This document shows, in pieces, positions 1 through 10,500 of a DNA stretch of 64,000 nt (position 1 is its first letter; each line of letters opens with the position of its first letter). Source of the stretch: Cladorhizidae sp. MBARI D1340-BT2 (Eukaryota > Porifera > Demospongiae > Poecilosclerida > Cladorhizidae). Made by a program: the position numbers and the translations under genes. The notes under the pieces were generated by a model. The model was not told where the DNA came from. It did not search any database and was given only the letters and a program-made list of their open reading frames with translations. The DNA is taken from assembly GCA_028752905.1 (NCBI GenBank), contig JAQNBH010000019.1:1757001-1821000 (forward strand). Direction: 5' to 3'.

Positions 1-165
1 TAGCTTCATAGATTCTCCACACTTCACTGAATAGACTTGATATATAGCTCTAAAGGTAGGCCTCTCTCTGTTCTCTCTCTTGATACCAAACATCCGTATA
101 TTCTGCATACATAGAATCACAAGATAGGTTTCTCTATGTGTTCTCTATCTTGATGCTAAACAGGT
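1..165 (+). repeat. Sub-repeat A within the monomer
   Basis: It begins TAGCTTCATAG and is followed at 166 by a second copy of the same opening (sub-repeat B). Two half-repeats start at ATTCT positions 12 and 100, 88 bp apart; the second is only 77 bp before the next ATTCT at 177. The second half lacks the CACTTCACTGTAATGGA stretch seen in B and C and has a short substitute, which explains its smaller size. A pyrimidine-rich run with one G interruption lies at about 61-81. The 165-182 bp size of the sub-repeats is close to a nucleosome repeat; any phasing role is inference. Confidence 0.9.
120..152. repeat. Short inverted repeat (dyad) in sub-repeat A
   Basis: CAAGATAG (120-127) and CTATCTTG (145-152) are perfect 8-base reverse complements separated by 17 bases. 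The pair recurs once per unit in A throughout the array and again in C. It could extrude as a stem-loop or form a two-half-site protein target. Both are inferences from symmetry and conservation. Confidence 0.8.
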
Positions 166-347
166 TAGCTTCATAGATTCTCCACACTTCACTGTATAAA
201 CTTGATATATAGCTATTAAGATAGGTCTCTCCCTGTGCTCTCTGTTGATATCAAACATCCATAATATTCTGCACACTTCACTGTAATGGACTTGATATGA
301 TTCGAATGATAGGTTTCATTATGTGTTCTCTATCTTGATATTTGCCC
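166..347 (+). repeat. Sub-repeat B within the monomer
   Basis: It shares with A the opening TAGCTTCATAGATTCTCCAC, the phrase CTTGATATATAGCT, a pyrimidine-rich block and ATCAAACATCC. Half-repeats begin at 177 and 266, 89 bp apart, and the second fades out near 347 where the core begins. Its second half contains TTCGAA (301-306) and a damaged form of the CAAGATAG/CTATCTTG inverted repeat that is intact in A and C. In units 2 and 4 the second half reads CTGCATAC in place of CTGCACAC, the form found in sub-repeat A. Confidence 0.88.
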
Positions 348-739
348 TAATTTAGTCTATATATATGTTTCTCATTTTCCCCCCAAAAATCTTGTTATTT
401 TGCCGTAAAGCTCATAACTTTTCTACACTCTACCCCAAAAAGATAATTTTTATATCACCGGATAGCCCTTCTAATTATCTGTCTTTTGTACGTGCCAAAA
501 TTTTGAGTACTCTAAGTATTAGCAAGTTATGGTGATTTGAAGTGGTAAGGTTTGCGATCTTTCCTGGCGTTTTCCAGTTGCCAAAGCGGTGGCCTGCCAG
601 TGAAAAACCACTACATTTATTGATAATCTGTTGACATGTTGCAGATAAGGGCCTTCTCTATCAGTTGACAAAATCTGGGACTTTGGTCTTGTTAATTAGG
701 GCAGTTATGAATTGTACTCTTACTTGATGCTAAACATGT
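348..739 (+). repeat. Single-copy core of the monomer, unrelated to the sub-repeats
   Basis: These roughly 390 bp occur once per unit and show no resemblance to A, B or C. Most of the variable sites used to tell units apart lie here: the TA run and linked A/G at 354-366, the C6A5 tract at 379-389, and sites 418, 430, 434, 459 and 587. In contrast, about 590-735 is almost invariant across all units. Visible short features are the palindrome GAGTACTC and AGTG/CACT arms at 599-602 and 609-612 around a 6-base loop. I do not recognise it. It may derive from a mobile element or an older satellite joined to a 170-bp type repeat, but nothing coding or terminal-repeat-like remains to show that. Confidence 0.85.
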
Positions 740-912
740 TAGCTTCGTAGATTATCCACACTTCACTGAATAGACTTGATGTATAGCTATTAAGATAGGA
801 CTCTCTAAGTGCTCTCTCTTGATACCAAACATCCATATATTCTGCACACTTCACTGTAATGGACTTGCAAGATAGGTATCTCTCAGTGTTCTCTATCTTG
901 AGCTAAACATGT
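740..912 (+). repeat. Sub-repeat C within the monomer
   Basis: It opens TAGCTTCGTAGATTATCCAC, a variant of the A and B opening, and carries the same ordered phrases: CACTTCACTGAATAGACTTG, AGCTATTAAGATAG, a pyrimidine-rich run, TTGATACCAAACATCC and ATTCTGCACACTTCACTG. Half-repeats start at 751 and 839. The last bases read GAGCTAAACATGT and lead straight into A of the next unit. In six short units of the right-hand region the final motif is CATTTTAG in place of CATGTTAG, a useful marker. Confidence 0.9.
868..900. repeat. Short inverted repeat (dyad) in sub-repeat C
   Basis: The arms CAAGATAG (868-875) and CTATCTTG (893-900) are identical to those in sub-repeat A and have the same 17-base spacing, although the loop and flanks differ. 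In sub-repeat B only the inner GATAG/CTATC survives. In unit 7 the right arm is broken by CTATATTG (about 6366), and in unit 45 by CTATCTCG (about 41010). The other copies I compared are intact. Confidence 0.78.
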
Positions 913-3900
913 TAGCTTCATAGATTCTCCACACTTCACTGAATAGACTTGATATATAGCTCTAAAGGTAGGCCTCTCTCTGTTCTCTCTCTTGATACCA
1001 AACATCCGTATATTCTGCATACATAGAATCACAAGATAGGTTTCTCTATGTGTTCTCTATCTTGATGCTAAACAGGTTAGCTTCATAGATTCTCCACACT
1101 TCACTGTATAAACTTGATATATAGCTATTAAGATAGGTCTCTCCCTGTGCTCTCTGTTGATATCAAACATCCATAATATTCTGCATACTTCACTGTAATG
1201 GACTTGATATGATTCGAATGATAGGTTTCATTATGTGTTCTCTATCTTGATATTTGCCCTAATTTAGTCTATATATATGTTTCTCATTTTCCCCCCAAAA
1301 ATCTTGTTATTTTGCCGTAAAGCTCATAACTTTTCTACACTCTACCCCAAAAAGATAATTTTTATATCACCGGATAGCCCTTCTAATTATCTGTCTTTTG
1401 TACGTGCCAAAATTTTGAGTACTCTAAGTATTAGCAAGTTATGGTGATTTGAAGTGGTAAGGTTTGCGATCTTTCCTGGCGTTTTCCAGTTGCCAAAGCG
1501 GTGGCCTGCCAGTGAAAAACCACTACATTTATTGATAATCTGTTGACATGTTGCAGATAAGGGCCTTCTCTATCAGTTGACAAAATCTGGGACTTTGGTC
1601 TTGTTAATTAGGGCAGTTATGAATTGTACTCTTACTTGATGCTAAACATGTTAGCTTCGTAGATTATCCACACTTCACTGAATAGACTTGATGTATAGCT
1701 ATTAAGATAGGACTCTCTAAGTGCTCTCTCTTGATACCAAACATCCATATATTCTGCACACTTCACTGTAATGGACTTGCAAGATAGGTATCTCTCAGTG
1801 TTCTCTATCTTGAGCTAAACATGTTAGCTTCATAGATTCTCCACACTTCACTGAATAGACTTGATATATAGCTCTAAAGGTAGGCCTCTCTCTGTTCTCT
1901 CTCTTGATACCAAACATCCGTATATTCTGCATACATAGAATCACAAGATAGGTTTCTCTATGTGTTCTCTATCTTGATGCTAAACAGGTTAGCTTCATAG
2001 ATTCTCCACACTTCACTGTATAAACTTGATATATAGCTATTAAGATAGGTCTCTCCCTGTGCTCTCTGTTGATATCAAACATCCATAATATTCTGCACAC
2101 TTCACTGTAATGGACTTGATATGATTCGAATGATAGGTTTCATTATGTGTTCTCTATCTTGATATTTGCCCTAATTTAGTCTATATATATGTTTCTCATT
2201 TTCCCCCCAAAAATCTTGTTATTTTGCCGTAAAGCTCATAACTTTTCTACACTCTACCCCAAAAAGATAATTTTTATATCACGGGATAGCCCTTCTAATT
2301 ATCTGTCTTTTGTACGTGCCAAAATTTTGAGTACTCTAAGTATTAGCAAGTTATGGTGATTTGAAGTGGTAAGGTTTGCGATCTTTCCTGGCGTTTTCCA
2401 GTTGCCAAAGGGGTGGCCTGCCAGTGAAAAACCACTACATTTATTGATAATCTGTTGACATGTTGCAGATAAGGGCCTTCTCTATCAGTTGACAAAATCT
2501 GGGACTTTGGTCTTGTTAATTAGGGCAGTTATGAATTGTACTCTTACTTGATGCTAAACATGTTAGCTTCGTAGATTATCCACACTTCACTGAATAGACT
2601 TGATGTATAGCTATTAAGATAGGACTCTCTAAGTGCTCTCTCTTGATACCAAACATCCATATATTCTGCACACTTCACTGTAATGGACTTGCAAGATAGG
2701 TATCTCTCAGTGTTCTCTATCTTGAGCTAAACATGTTAGCTTCATAGATTCTCCACACTTCACTGAATAGACTTGATATATAGCTCTAAAGGTAGGCCTC
2801 TCTCTGTTCTCTCTCTTGATACCAAACATCCGTATATTCTGCATACATAGAATCACAAGATAGGTTTCTCTATGTGTTCTCTATCTTGATGCTAAACAGG
2901 TTAGCTTCATAGATTCTCCACACTTCACTGTATAAACTTGATATATAGCTATTAAGATAGGTCTCTCCCTGTGCTCTCTGTTGATATCAAACATCCATAA
3001 TATTCTGCATACTTCACTGTAATGGACTTGATATGATTCGAATGATAGGTTTCATTATGTGTTCTCTATCTTGATATTTGCCCTAATTTAGTCTATATAT
3101 ATGTTTCTCATTTTCCCCCCAAAAATCTTGTTATTTTGCCGTAAAGCTCATAACTTTTCTACACTCTACCCCAAAAAGATAATTTTTATATCACCGGATA
3201 GCCCTTCTAATTATCTGTCTTTTGTACGTGCCAAAATTTTGAGTACTCTAAGTATTAGCAAGTTATGGTGATTTGAAGTGGTAAGGTTTGCGATCTTTCC
3301 TGGCGTTTTCCAGTTGCCAAAGCGGTGGCCTGCCAGTGAAAAACCACTACATTTATTGATAATCTGTTGACATGTTGCAGATAAGGGCCTTCTCTATCAG
3401 TTGACAAAATCTGGGACTTTGGTCTTGTTAATTAGGGCAGTTATGAATTGTACTCTTACTTGATGCTAAACATGTTAGCTTCGTAGATTATCCACACTTC
3501 ACTGAATAGACTTGATGTATAGCTATTAAGATAGGACTCTCTAAGTGCTCTCTCTTGATACCAAACATCCATATATTCTGCACACTTCACTGTAATGGAC
3601 TTGCAAGATAGGTATCTCTCAGTGTTCTCTATCTTGAGCTAAACATGTTAGCTTCATAGATTCTCCACACTTCACTGAATAGACTTGATATATAGCTCTA
3701 AAGGTAGGCCTCTCTCTGTTCTCTCTCTTGATACCAAACATCCGTATATTCTGCATACATAGAATCACAAGATAGGTTTCTCTATGTGTTCTCTATCTTG
3801 ATGCTAAACAGGTTAGCTTCATAGATTCTCCACACTTCACTGTATAAACTTGATATATAGCTATTAAGATAGGTCTCTCCCTGTGCTCTCTGTTGATATC

Positions 3901-4560
3901 AAACATCCATAATATTCTGCACACTTCACTGTAATGGACTTGATATGATTCGAATGATAGGTTTCATTATGTGTTCTCTATCTTGATATTTGCCCTAATT
4001 TAGTCTATATATATGTTTCTCATTTTCCCCCCAAAAATCTTGTTATTTTGCCGTAAAGCTCATAACTTTTCTACACTCTACCCCAAAAAGATAATTTTTA
4101 TATCACGGGATAGCCCTTCTAATTATCTGTCTTTTGTACGTGCCAAAATTTTGAGTACTCTAAGTATTAGCAAGTTATGGTGATTTGAAGTGGTAAGGTT
4201 TGCGATCTTTCCTGGCGTTTTCCAGTTGCCAAAGGGGTGGCCTGCCAGTGAAAAACCACTACATTTATTGATAATCTGTTGACATGTTGCAGATAAGGGC
4301 CTTCTCTATCAGTTGACAAAATCTGGGACTTTGGTCTTGTTAATTAGGGCAGTTATGAATTGTACTCTTACTTGATGCTAAACATGTTAGCTTCGTAGAT
4401 TATCCACACTTCACTGAATAGACTTGATGTATAGCTATTAAGATAGGACTCTCTAAGTGCTCTCTCTTGATACCAAACATCCATATATTCTGCACACTTC
4501 ACTGTAATGGACTTGCAAGATAGGTATCTCTCAGTGTTCTCTATCTTGAGCTAAACATGT
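913..4560 (+). repeat. Tandem duplication of a two-unit block (units 2-3 and 4-5)
   Basis: Units 2 (913-1824) and 4 (2737-3648) both carry CTGCATAC in sub-repeat B, seen in no other unit. Units 3 (1825-2736) and 5 (3649-4560) both combine CTCTACC with CACGGGA and AAAGGGGTGG. The two 1,824-bp blocks match at every site I compared, which suggests a recent unequal exchange of two units. An assembly duplication would look the same. Confidence 0.88.
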
Positions 4561-7500
4561 TAGCTTCATAGATTCTCCACACTTCACTGAATAGACTTGA
4601 TATATAGCTCTAAAGGTAGGCCTCTCTCTGTTCTCTCTCTTGATACCAAACATCCGTATATTCTGCATACATAGAATCACAAGATAGGTTTCTCTATGTG
4701 TTCTCTATCTTGATGCTAAACAGGTTAGCTTCATAGATTCTCCACACTTCACTGTATAAACTTGATATATAGCTATTAAGATAGGTCTCTCCCTGTGCTC
4801 TCTGTTGATATCAAACATCCATAATATTCTGCACACTTCACTGTAATGGACTTGATATGATTCGAATGATAGGTTTCATTATGTGTTCTCTATCTTGATA
4901 TTTGCCCTAATTTAGTCTATATATATGTTTCTCATTTTCCCCCCAAAAATCTTGTTATTTTGCCGTAAAGCTCATAAATTTTCTACACTCTACCCCAAAA
5001 AGATAATTTTTATATCACCGGATAGCCCTTCTAATTATCTGTCTTTTGTACGTGCCAAAATTTTGAGTACTCTAAGTATTAGCAAGTTATGGTGATTTGA
5101 AGTGGTAAGGTTTGCGATCTTTCCTGGCGTTTTCCAGTTGCCAAAGCGGTGGCCTGCCAGTGAAAAACCACTACATTTATTGATAATCTGTTGACATGTT
5201 GCAGATAAGGGCCTTCTCTATCAGTTGACAAAATCTGGGACTTTGGTCTTGTTAATTAGGGCAGTTATGAATTGTACTCTTACTTGATGCTAAACATGTT
5301 AGCTTCGTAGATTATCCACACTTCACTGAATAGACTTGATGTATAGCTATTAAGATAGGACTCTCTAAGTGCTCTCTCTTGATACCAAACATCCATATAT
5401 TCTGCACACTTCACTGTAATGGACTTGCAAGATAGGTATCTCTCAGTGTTCTCTATCTTGAGCTAAACATGTTAGCTTCATAGATTCTCCACACTTCACT
5501 GAATAGACTTGATATATAGCTCTAAAGGTAGGCCTCTCTCTGTTCTCTCTCTTGATACCAAACATCCGTATATTCTGCATACATAGAATCACAAGATAGG
5601 TTTCTCTATGTGTTCTCTATCTTGATGCTAAACAGGTTAGCTTCATAGATTCTCCACACTTCACTGTATAAACTTGATATATAGCTATTAAGATAGGTCT
5701 CTCCCTGTGCTCTCTGTTGATATCAAACATCCATAATATTCTGCACACTTCACTGTAATGGACTTGATATGATTCGAATGATAGGTTTCATTATGTGTTC
5801 TCTATCTTGATATTTGCCCTAATTTAGTCTATATATATGTTTCTCATTTTCCCCCCAAAAATCTTGTTATTTTGCCGTAAAGCTCATAACTTTTCTACAC
5901 TCTACCCCAAAAAGATAATTTTTATATCACCGGATAGCCCTTCTAATTATCTGTCTTTTGTACGTGCCAAAATTTTGAGTACTCTAAGTATTAGCAAGTT
6001 ATGGTGATTTGAAGTGGTAAGGTTTGCGATCTTTCCTGGCGTTTTCCAGTTGCCAAAGCGGTGGCCTGCCAGTGAAAAACCACTACATTTATTGATAATC
6101 TGTTGACATGTTGCAGATAAGGGCCTTCTCTATCAGTTGACAAAATCTGGGACTTTGGTCTTGTTAATTAGGGCAGTTATGAATTGTACTCTTACTTGAT
6201 GCTAAACATGTTAGCTTCGTAGATTATCCACACTTCACTGAATAGACTTGATGTATAGCTATTAAGATAGGACTCTCTAAGTGCTCTCTCTTGATACCAA
6301 ACATCCATATATTCTGCACACTTCACTGTAATGGACTTGCAAGATAGGTATCTCTCAGTGTTCTCTATATTGAGCTAAACATGTTAGCTTCATAGATTCT
6401 CCACACTTCACTGAATAGACTTGATATATAGCTCTAAAGGTAGGCCTCTCTCTGTTCTCTCTCTTGATACCAAACATCCGTATATTCTGCATACATAGAA
6501 TCACAAGATAGGTTTCTCTATGTGTTCTCTATCTTGATGCTAAACAGGTTAGCTTCATAGATTCTCCACACTTCACTGTATAAACTTGATATATAGCTAT
6601 TAAGATAGGTCTCTCCCTGTGCTCTCTGTTGATATCAAACATCCATAATATTCTGCACACTTCACTGTAATGGACTTGATATGATTCGAATGATAGGTTT
6701 CATTATGTGTTCTCTATCTTGATATTTGCCCTAATTTAGTCTATATATATGTTTCTCATTTTCCCCCCAAAAATCTTGTTATTTTGCCGTAAAGCTCATA
6801 ACTTTTCTACACTTTACCCCAAAAAGATAATTTTTATATCACGGGATAGCCCTTCTAATTATCTGTCTTTTGTACGTGCCAAAATTTTGAGTACTCTAAG
6901 TATTAGCAAGTTATGGTGATTTGAAGTGGTAAGGTTTGCGATCTTTCCTGGCGTTTTCCAGTTGCCAAAGCGGTGGCCTGCCAGTGAAAAACCACTACAT
7001 TTATTGATAATCTGTTGACATGTTGCAGATAAGGGCCTTCTCTATCAGTTGACAAAATCTGGGACTTTGGTCTTGTTAATTAGGGCAGTTATGAATTGTA
7101 CTCTTACTTGATGCTAAACATGTTAGCTTCGTAGATTATCCACACTTCACTGAATAGACTTGATGTATAGCTATTAAGATAGGACTCTCTAAGTGCTCTC
7201 TCTTGATACCAAACATCCATATATTCTGCACACTTCACTGTAATGGACTTGCAAGATAGGTATCTCTCAGTGTTCTCTATCTTGAGCTAAACATGTTAGC
7301 TTCATAGATTCTCCACACTTCACTGAATAGACTTGATATATAGCTCTAAAGGTAGGCCTCTCTCTGTTCTCTCTCTTGATACCAAACATCCGTATATTCT
7401 GCATACATAGAATCACAAGATAGGTTTCTCTATGTGTTCTCTATCTTGATGCTAAACAGGTTAGCTTCATAGATTCTCCACACTTCACTGTATAAACTTG

Positions 7501-10500
7501 ATATATAGCTATTAAGATAGGTCTCTCCCTGTGCTCTCTGTTGATATCAAACATCCATAATATTCTGCACACTTCACTGTAATGGACTTGATATGATTCG
7601 AATGATAGGTTTCATTATGTGTTCTCTATCTTGATATTTGCCCTAATTTAGTCTATATATATGTTTCTCATTTTCCCCCCAAAAATCTTGTTATTTTGCC
7701 GTAAAGCTCATAACTTTTCTACACTCTACCCCAAAAAGATAATTTTTATATCACCGGATAGCCCTTCTAATTATCTGTCTTTTGTACGTGCCAAAATTTT
7801 GAGTACTCTAAGTATTAGCAAGTTATGGTGATTTGAAGTGGTAAGGTTTGCGATCTTTCCTGGCGTTTTCCAGTTGCCAAAGCGGTGGCCTGCCAGTGAA
7901 AAACCACTACATTTATTGATAATCTGTTGACATGTTGCAGATAAGGGCCTTCTCTATCAGTTGACAAAATCTGGGACTTTGGTCTTGTTAATTAGGGCAG
8001 TTATGAATTGTACTCTTACTTGATGCTAAACATGTTAGCTTCGTAGATTATCCACACTTCACTGAATAGACTTGATGTATAGCTATTAAGATAGGACTCT
8101 CTAAGTGCTCTCTCTTGATACCAAACATCCATATATTCTGCACACTTCACTGTAATGGACTTGCAAGATAGGTATCTCTCAGTGTTCTCTATCTTGAGCT
8201 AAACATGTTAGCTTCATAGATTCTCCACACTTCACTGAATAGACTTGATATATAGCTCTAAAGGTAGGCCTCTCTCTGTTCTCTCTCTTGATACCAAACA
8301 TCCGTATATTCTGCATACATAGAATCACAAGATAGGTTTCTCTATGTGTTCTCTATCTTGATGCTAAACAGGTTAGCTTCATAGATTCTCCACACTTCAC
8401 TGTATAAACTTGATATATAGCTATTAAGATAGGTCTCTCCCTGTGCTCTCTGTTGATATCAAACATCCATAATATTCTGCACACTTCACTGTAATGGACT
8501 TGATATGATTCGAATGATAGGTTTCATTATGTGTTCTCTATCTTGATATTTGCCCTAATTTAGTCTATATATATGTTTCTCATTTTCCCCCCAAAAATCT
8601 TGTTATTTTGCCGTAAAGCTCATAACTTTTCTACACTCTACCCCAAAAAGATAATTTTTATATCACCGGATAGCCCTTCTAATTATCTGTCTTTTGTACG
8701 TGCCAAAATTTTGAGTACTCTAAGTATTAGCAAGTTATGGTGATTTGAAGTGGTAAGGTTTGCGATCTTTCCTGGCGTTTTCCAGTTGCCAAAGCGGTGG
8801 CCTGCCAGTGAAAAACCACTACATTTATTGATAATCTGTTGCCATGTTGCAGATAAGGGCCTTCTCTATCAGTTGACAAAATCTGGGACTTTGGTCTTGT
8901 TAATTAGGGCAGTTATGAATTGTACTCTTACTTGATGCTAAACATGTTAGCTTCGTAGATTATCCACACTTCACTGAATAGACTTGATGTATAGCTATTA
9001 AGATAGGACTCTCTAAGTGCTCTCTCTTGATACCAAACATCCATATATTCTGCACACTTCACTGTAATGGACTTGCAAGATAGGTATCTCTCAGTGTTCT
9101 CTATCTTGAGCTAAACATGTTAGCTTCATAGATTCTCCACACTTCACTGAATAGACTTGATATATAGCTCTAAAGGTAGGCCTCTCTCTGTTCTCTCTCT
9201 TGATACCAAACATCCGTATATTCTGCATACATAGAATCACAAGATAGGTTTCTCTATGTGTTCTCTATCTTGATGCTAAACAGGTTAGCTTCATAGATTC
9301 TCCACACTTCACTGTATAAACTTGATATATAGCTATTAAGATAGGTCTCTCCCTGTGCTCTCTGTTGATATCAAACATCCATAATATTCTGCACACTTCA
9401 CTGTAATGGACTTGATATGATTCGAATGATAGGTTTCATTATGTGTTCTCTATCTTGATATTTGCCCTAATTTAGTCTATATATATGTTTCTCATTTTCC
9501 CCACAAAAATCTTGTTATTTTGCCGTAAAGCTCATAACTTTTCTACACTTTACCCCAAAAAGATAATTTTTATATCACGGGATAGCCCTTCTAATTATCT
9601 GTCTTTTGTACGTGCCAAAATTTTGAGTACTCTAAGTATTAGCAAGTTATGGTGATTTGAAGTGGTAAGGTTTGCGATCTTTCCTGGCGTTTTCCAGTTG
9701 CCAAAGCGGTGGCCTGCCAGTGAAAAACCACTACATTTATTGATAATCTGTTGACATGTTGCAGATAAGGGCCTTCTCTATCAGTTGACAAAATCTGGGA
9801 CTTTGGTCTTGTTAATTAGGGCAGTTATGAATTGTACTCTTACTTGATGCTAAACATGTTAGCTTCGTAGATTATCCACACTTCACTGAATAGACTTGAT
9901 GTATAGCTATTAAGATAAGACTCTCTAAGTGCTCTCTCTTGATACCAAACATCCATATATTCTGCACACTTCACTGTAATGGACTTGCAAGATAGGTATC
10001 TCTCAGTGTTCTCTATCTTGAGCTAAACATGTTAGCTTCATAGATTCTCCACACTTCACTGAATAGACTTGATATATAGCTCTAAAGGTAGGCCTCTCTC
10101 TGTTCTCTCTCTTGATACCAAACATCCGTATATTCTGCATACATAGAATCACAAGATAGGTTTCTCTATGTGTTCTCTATCTTGATGCTAAACAGGTTAG
10201 CTTCATAGATTCTCCACACTTCACTGTATAAACTTGATATATAGCTATTAAGATAGGTCTCTCCCTGTGCTCTCTGTTGATATCAAACATCCATAATATT
10301 CTGCACACTTCACTGTAATGGACTTGATATGATTCGAATGATAGGTTTCATTATGTGTTCTCTATCTTGATATTTGCCCTAATTTAGTCTATATATATGT
10401 TTCTCATTTTCCCCCCAAAAATCTTGTTATTTTGCCGTAAAGCTCATAACTTTTCTACACTCTACCCCAAAAAGATAATTTTTATATCACCGGATAGCCC

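Larger units (their letters stand above)
1..912 (+). repeat. Reference monomer (unit 1, long class)
   Basis: This copy defines the coordinates used for all other units. The order is sub-repeat A (1-165), sub-repeat B (166-347), single-copy core (348-739) and sub-repeat C (740-912). The phase is arbitrary: C runs directly into A of the next unit, so C-A-B is one continuous block of about 520 bp separated by cores of about 390 bp. The main variable sites are 354 (A/G) with the adjoining TA run, 418 (C/A), the C6 run at 379-384, 430 (C/T), 434 (C/T), 459 (C/G) and 587 (C/G). The length is 3 x 304, so a frame open through one 912-bp unit would stay open through the array; none does. Confidence 0.97.

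Noticed and set aside
166..310. tRNA/SINE-like Pol III boxes (TAGCTTCATAG and GATTCGAAT)
   Set aside because: Both match the A and B box consensus only in part, the spacing of about 130 bases is too long for a tRNA-type promoter, and there is no cloverleaf or poly-T end.
541..612. Hairpin from AGTGGT (541-546) and ACCACT (607-612) as a terminator or RNA element
   Set aside because: The arms are only 6 bases and 60 bases apart, with no U-tract and no gene to terminate; this is within chance for AT-rich DNA.
630..680. Bacterial-style promoter motifs (TTGACA twice per unit)
   Set aside because: The hexamers have no convincing partner at promoter spacing, recur 70 times with the unit, and the DNA looks eukaryotic heterochromatic.
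8750..8935. Open frame of 61 codons on the + strand
   Set aside because: It starts at GTG and is open only because of a private A-to-C change at 8842 in unit 10, which turns TGA into TGC. The same frame is closed in the other units. No domain or ribosome-site logic applies in a satellite.
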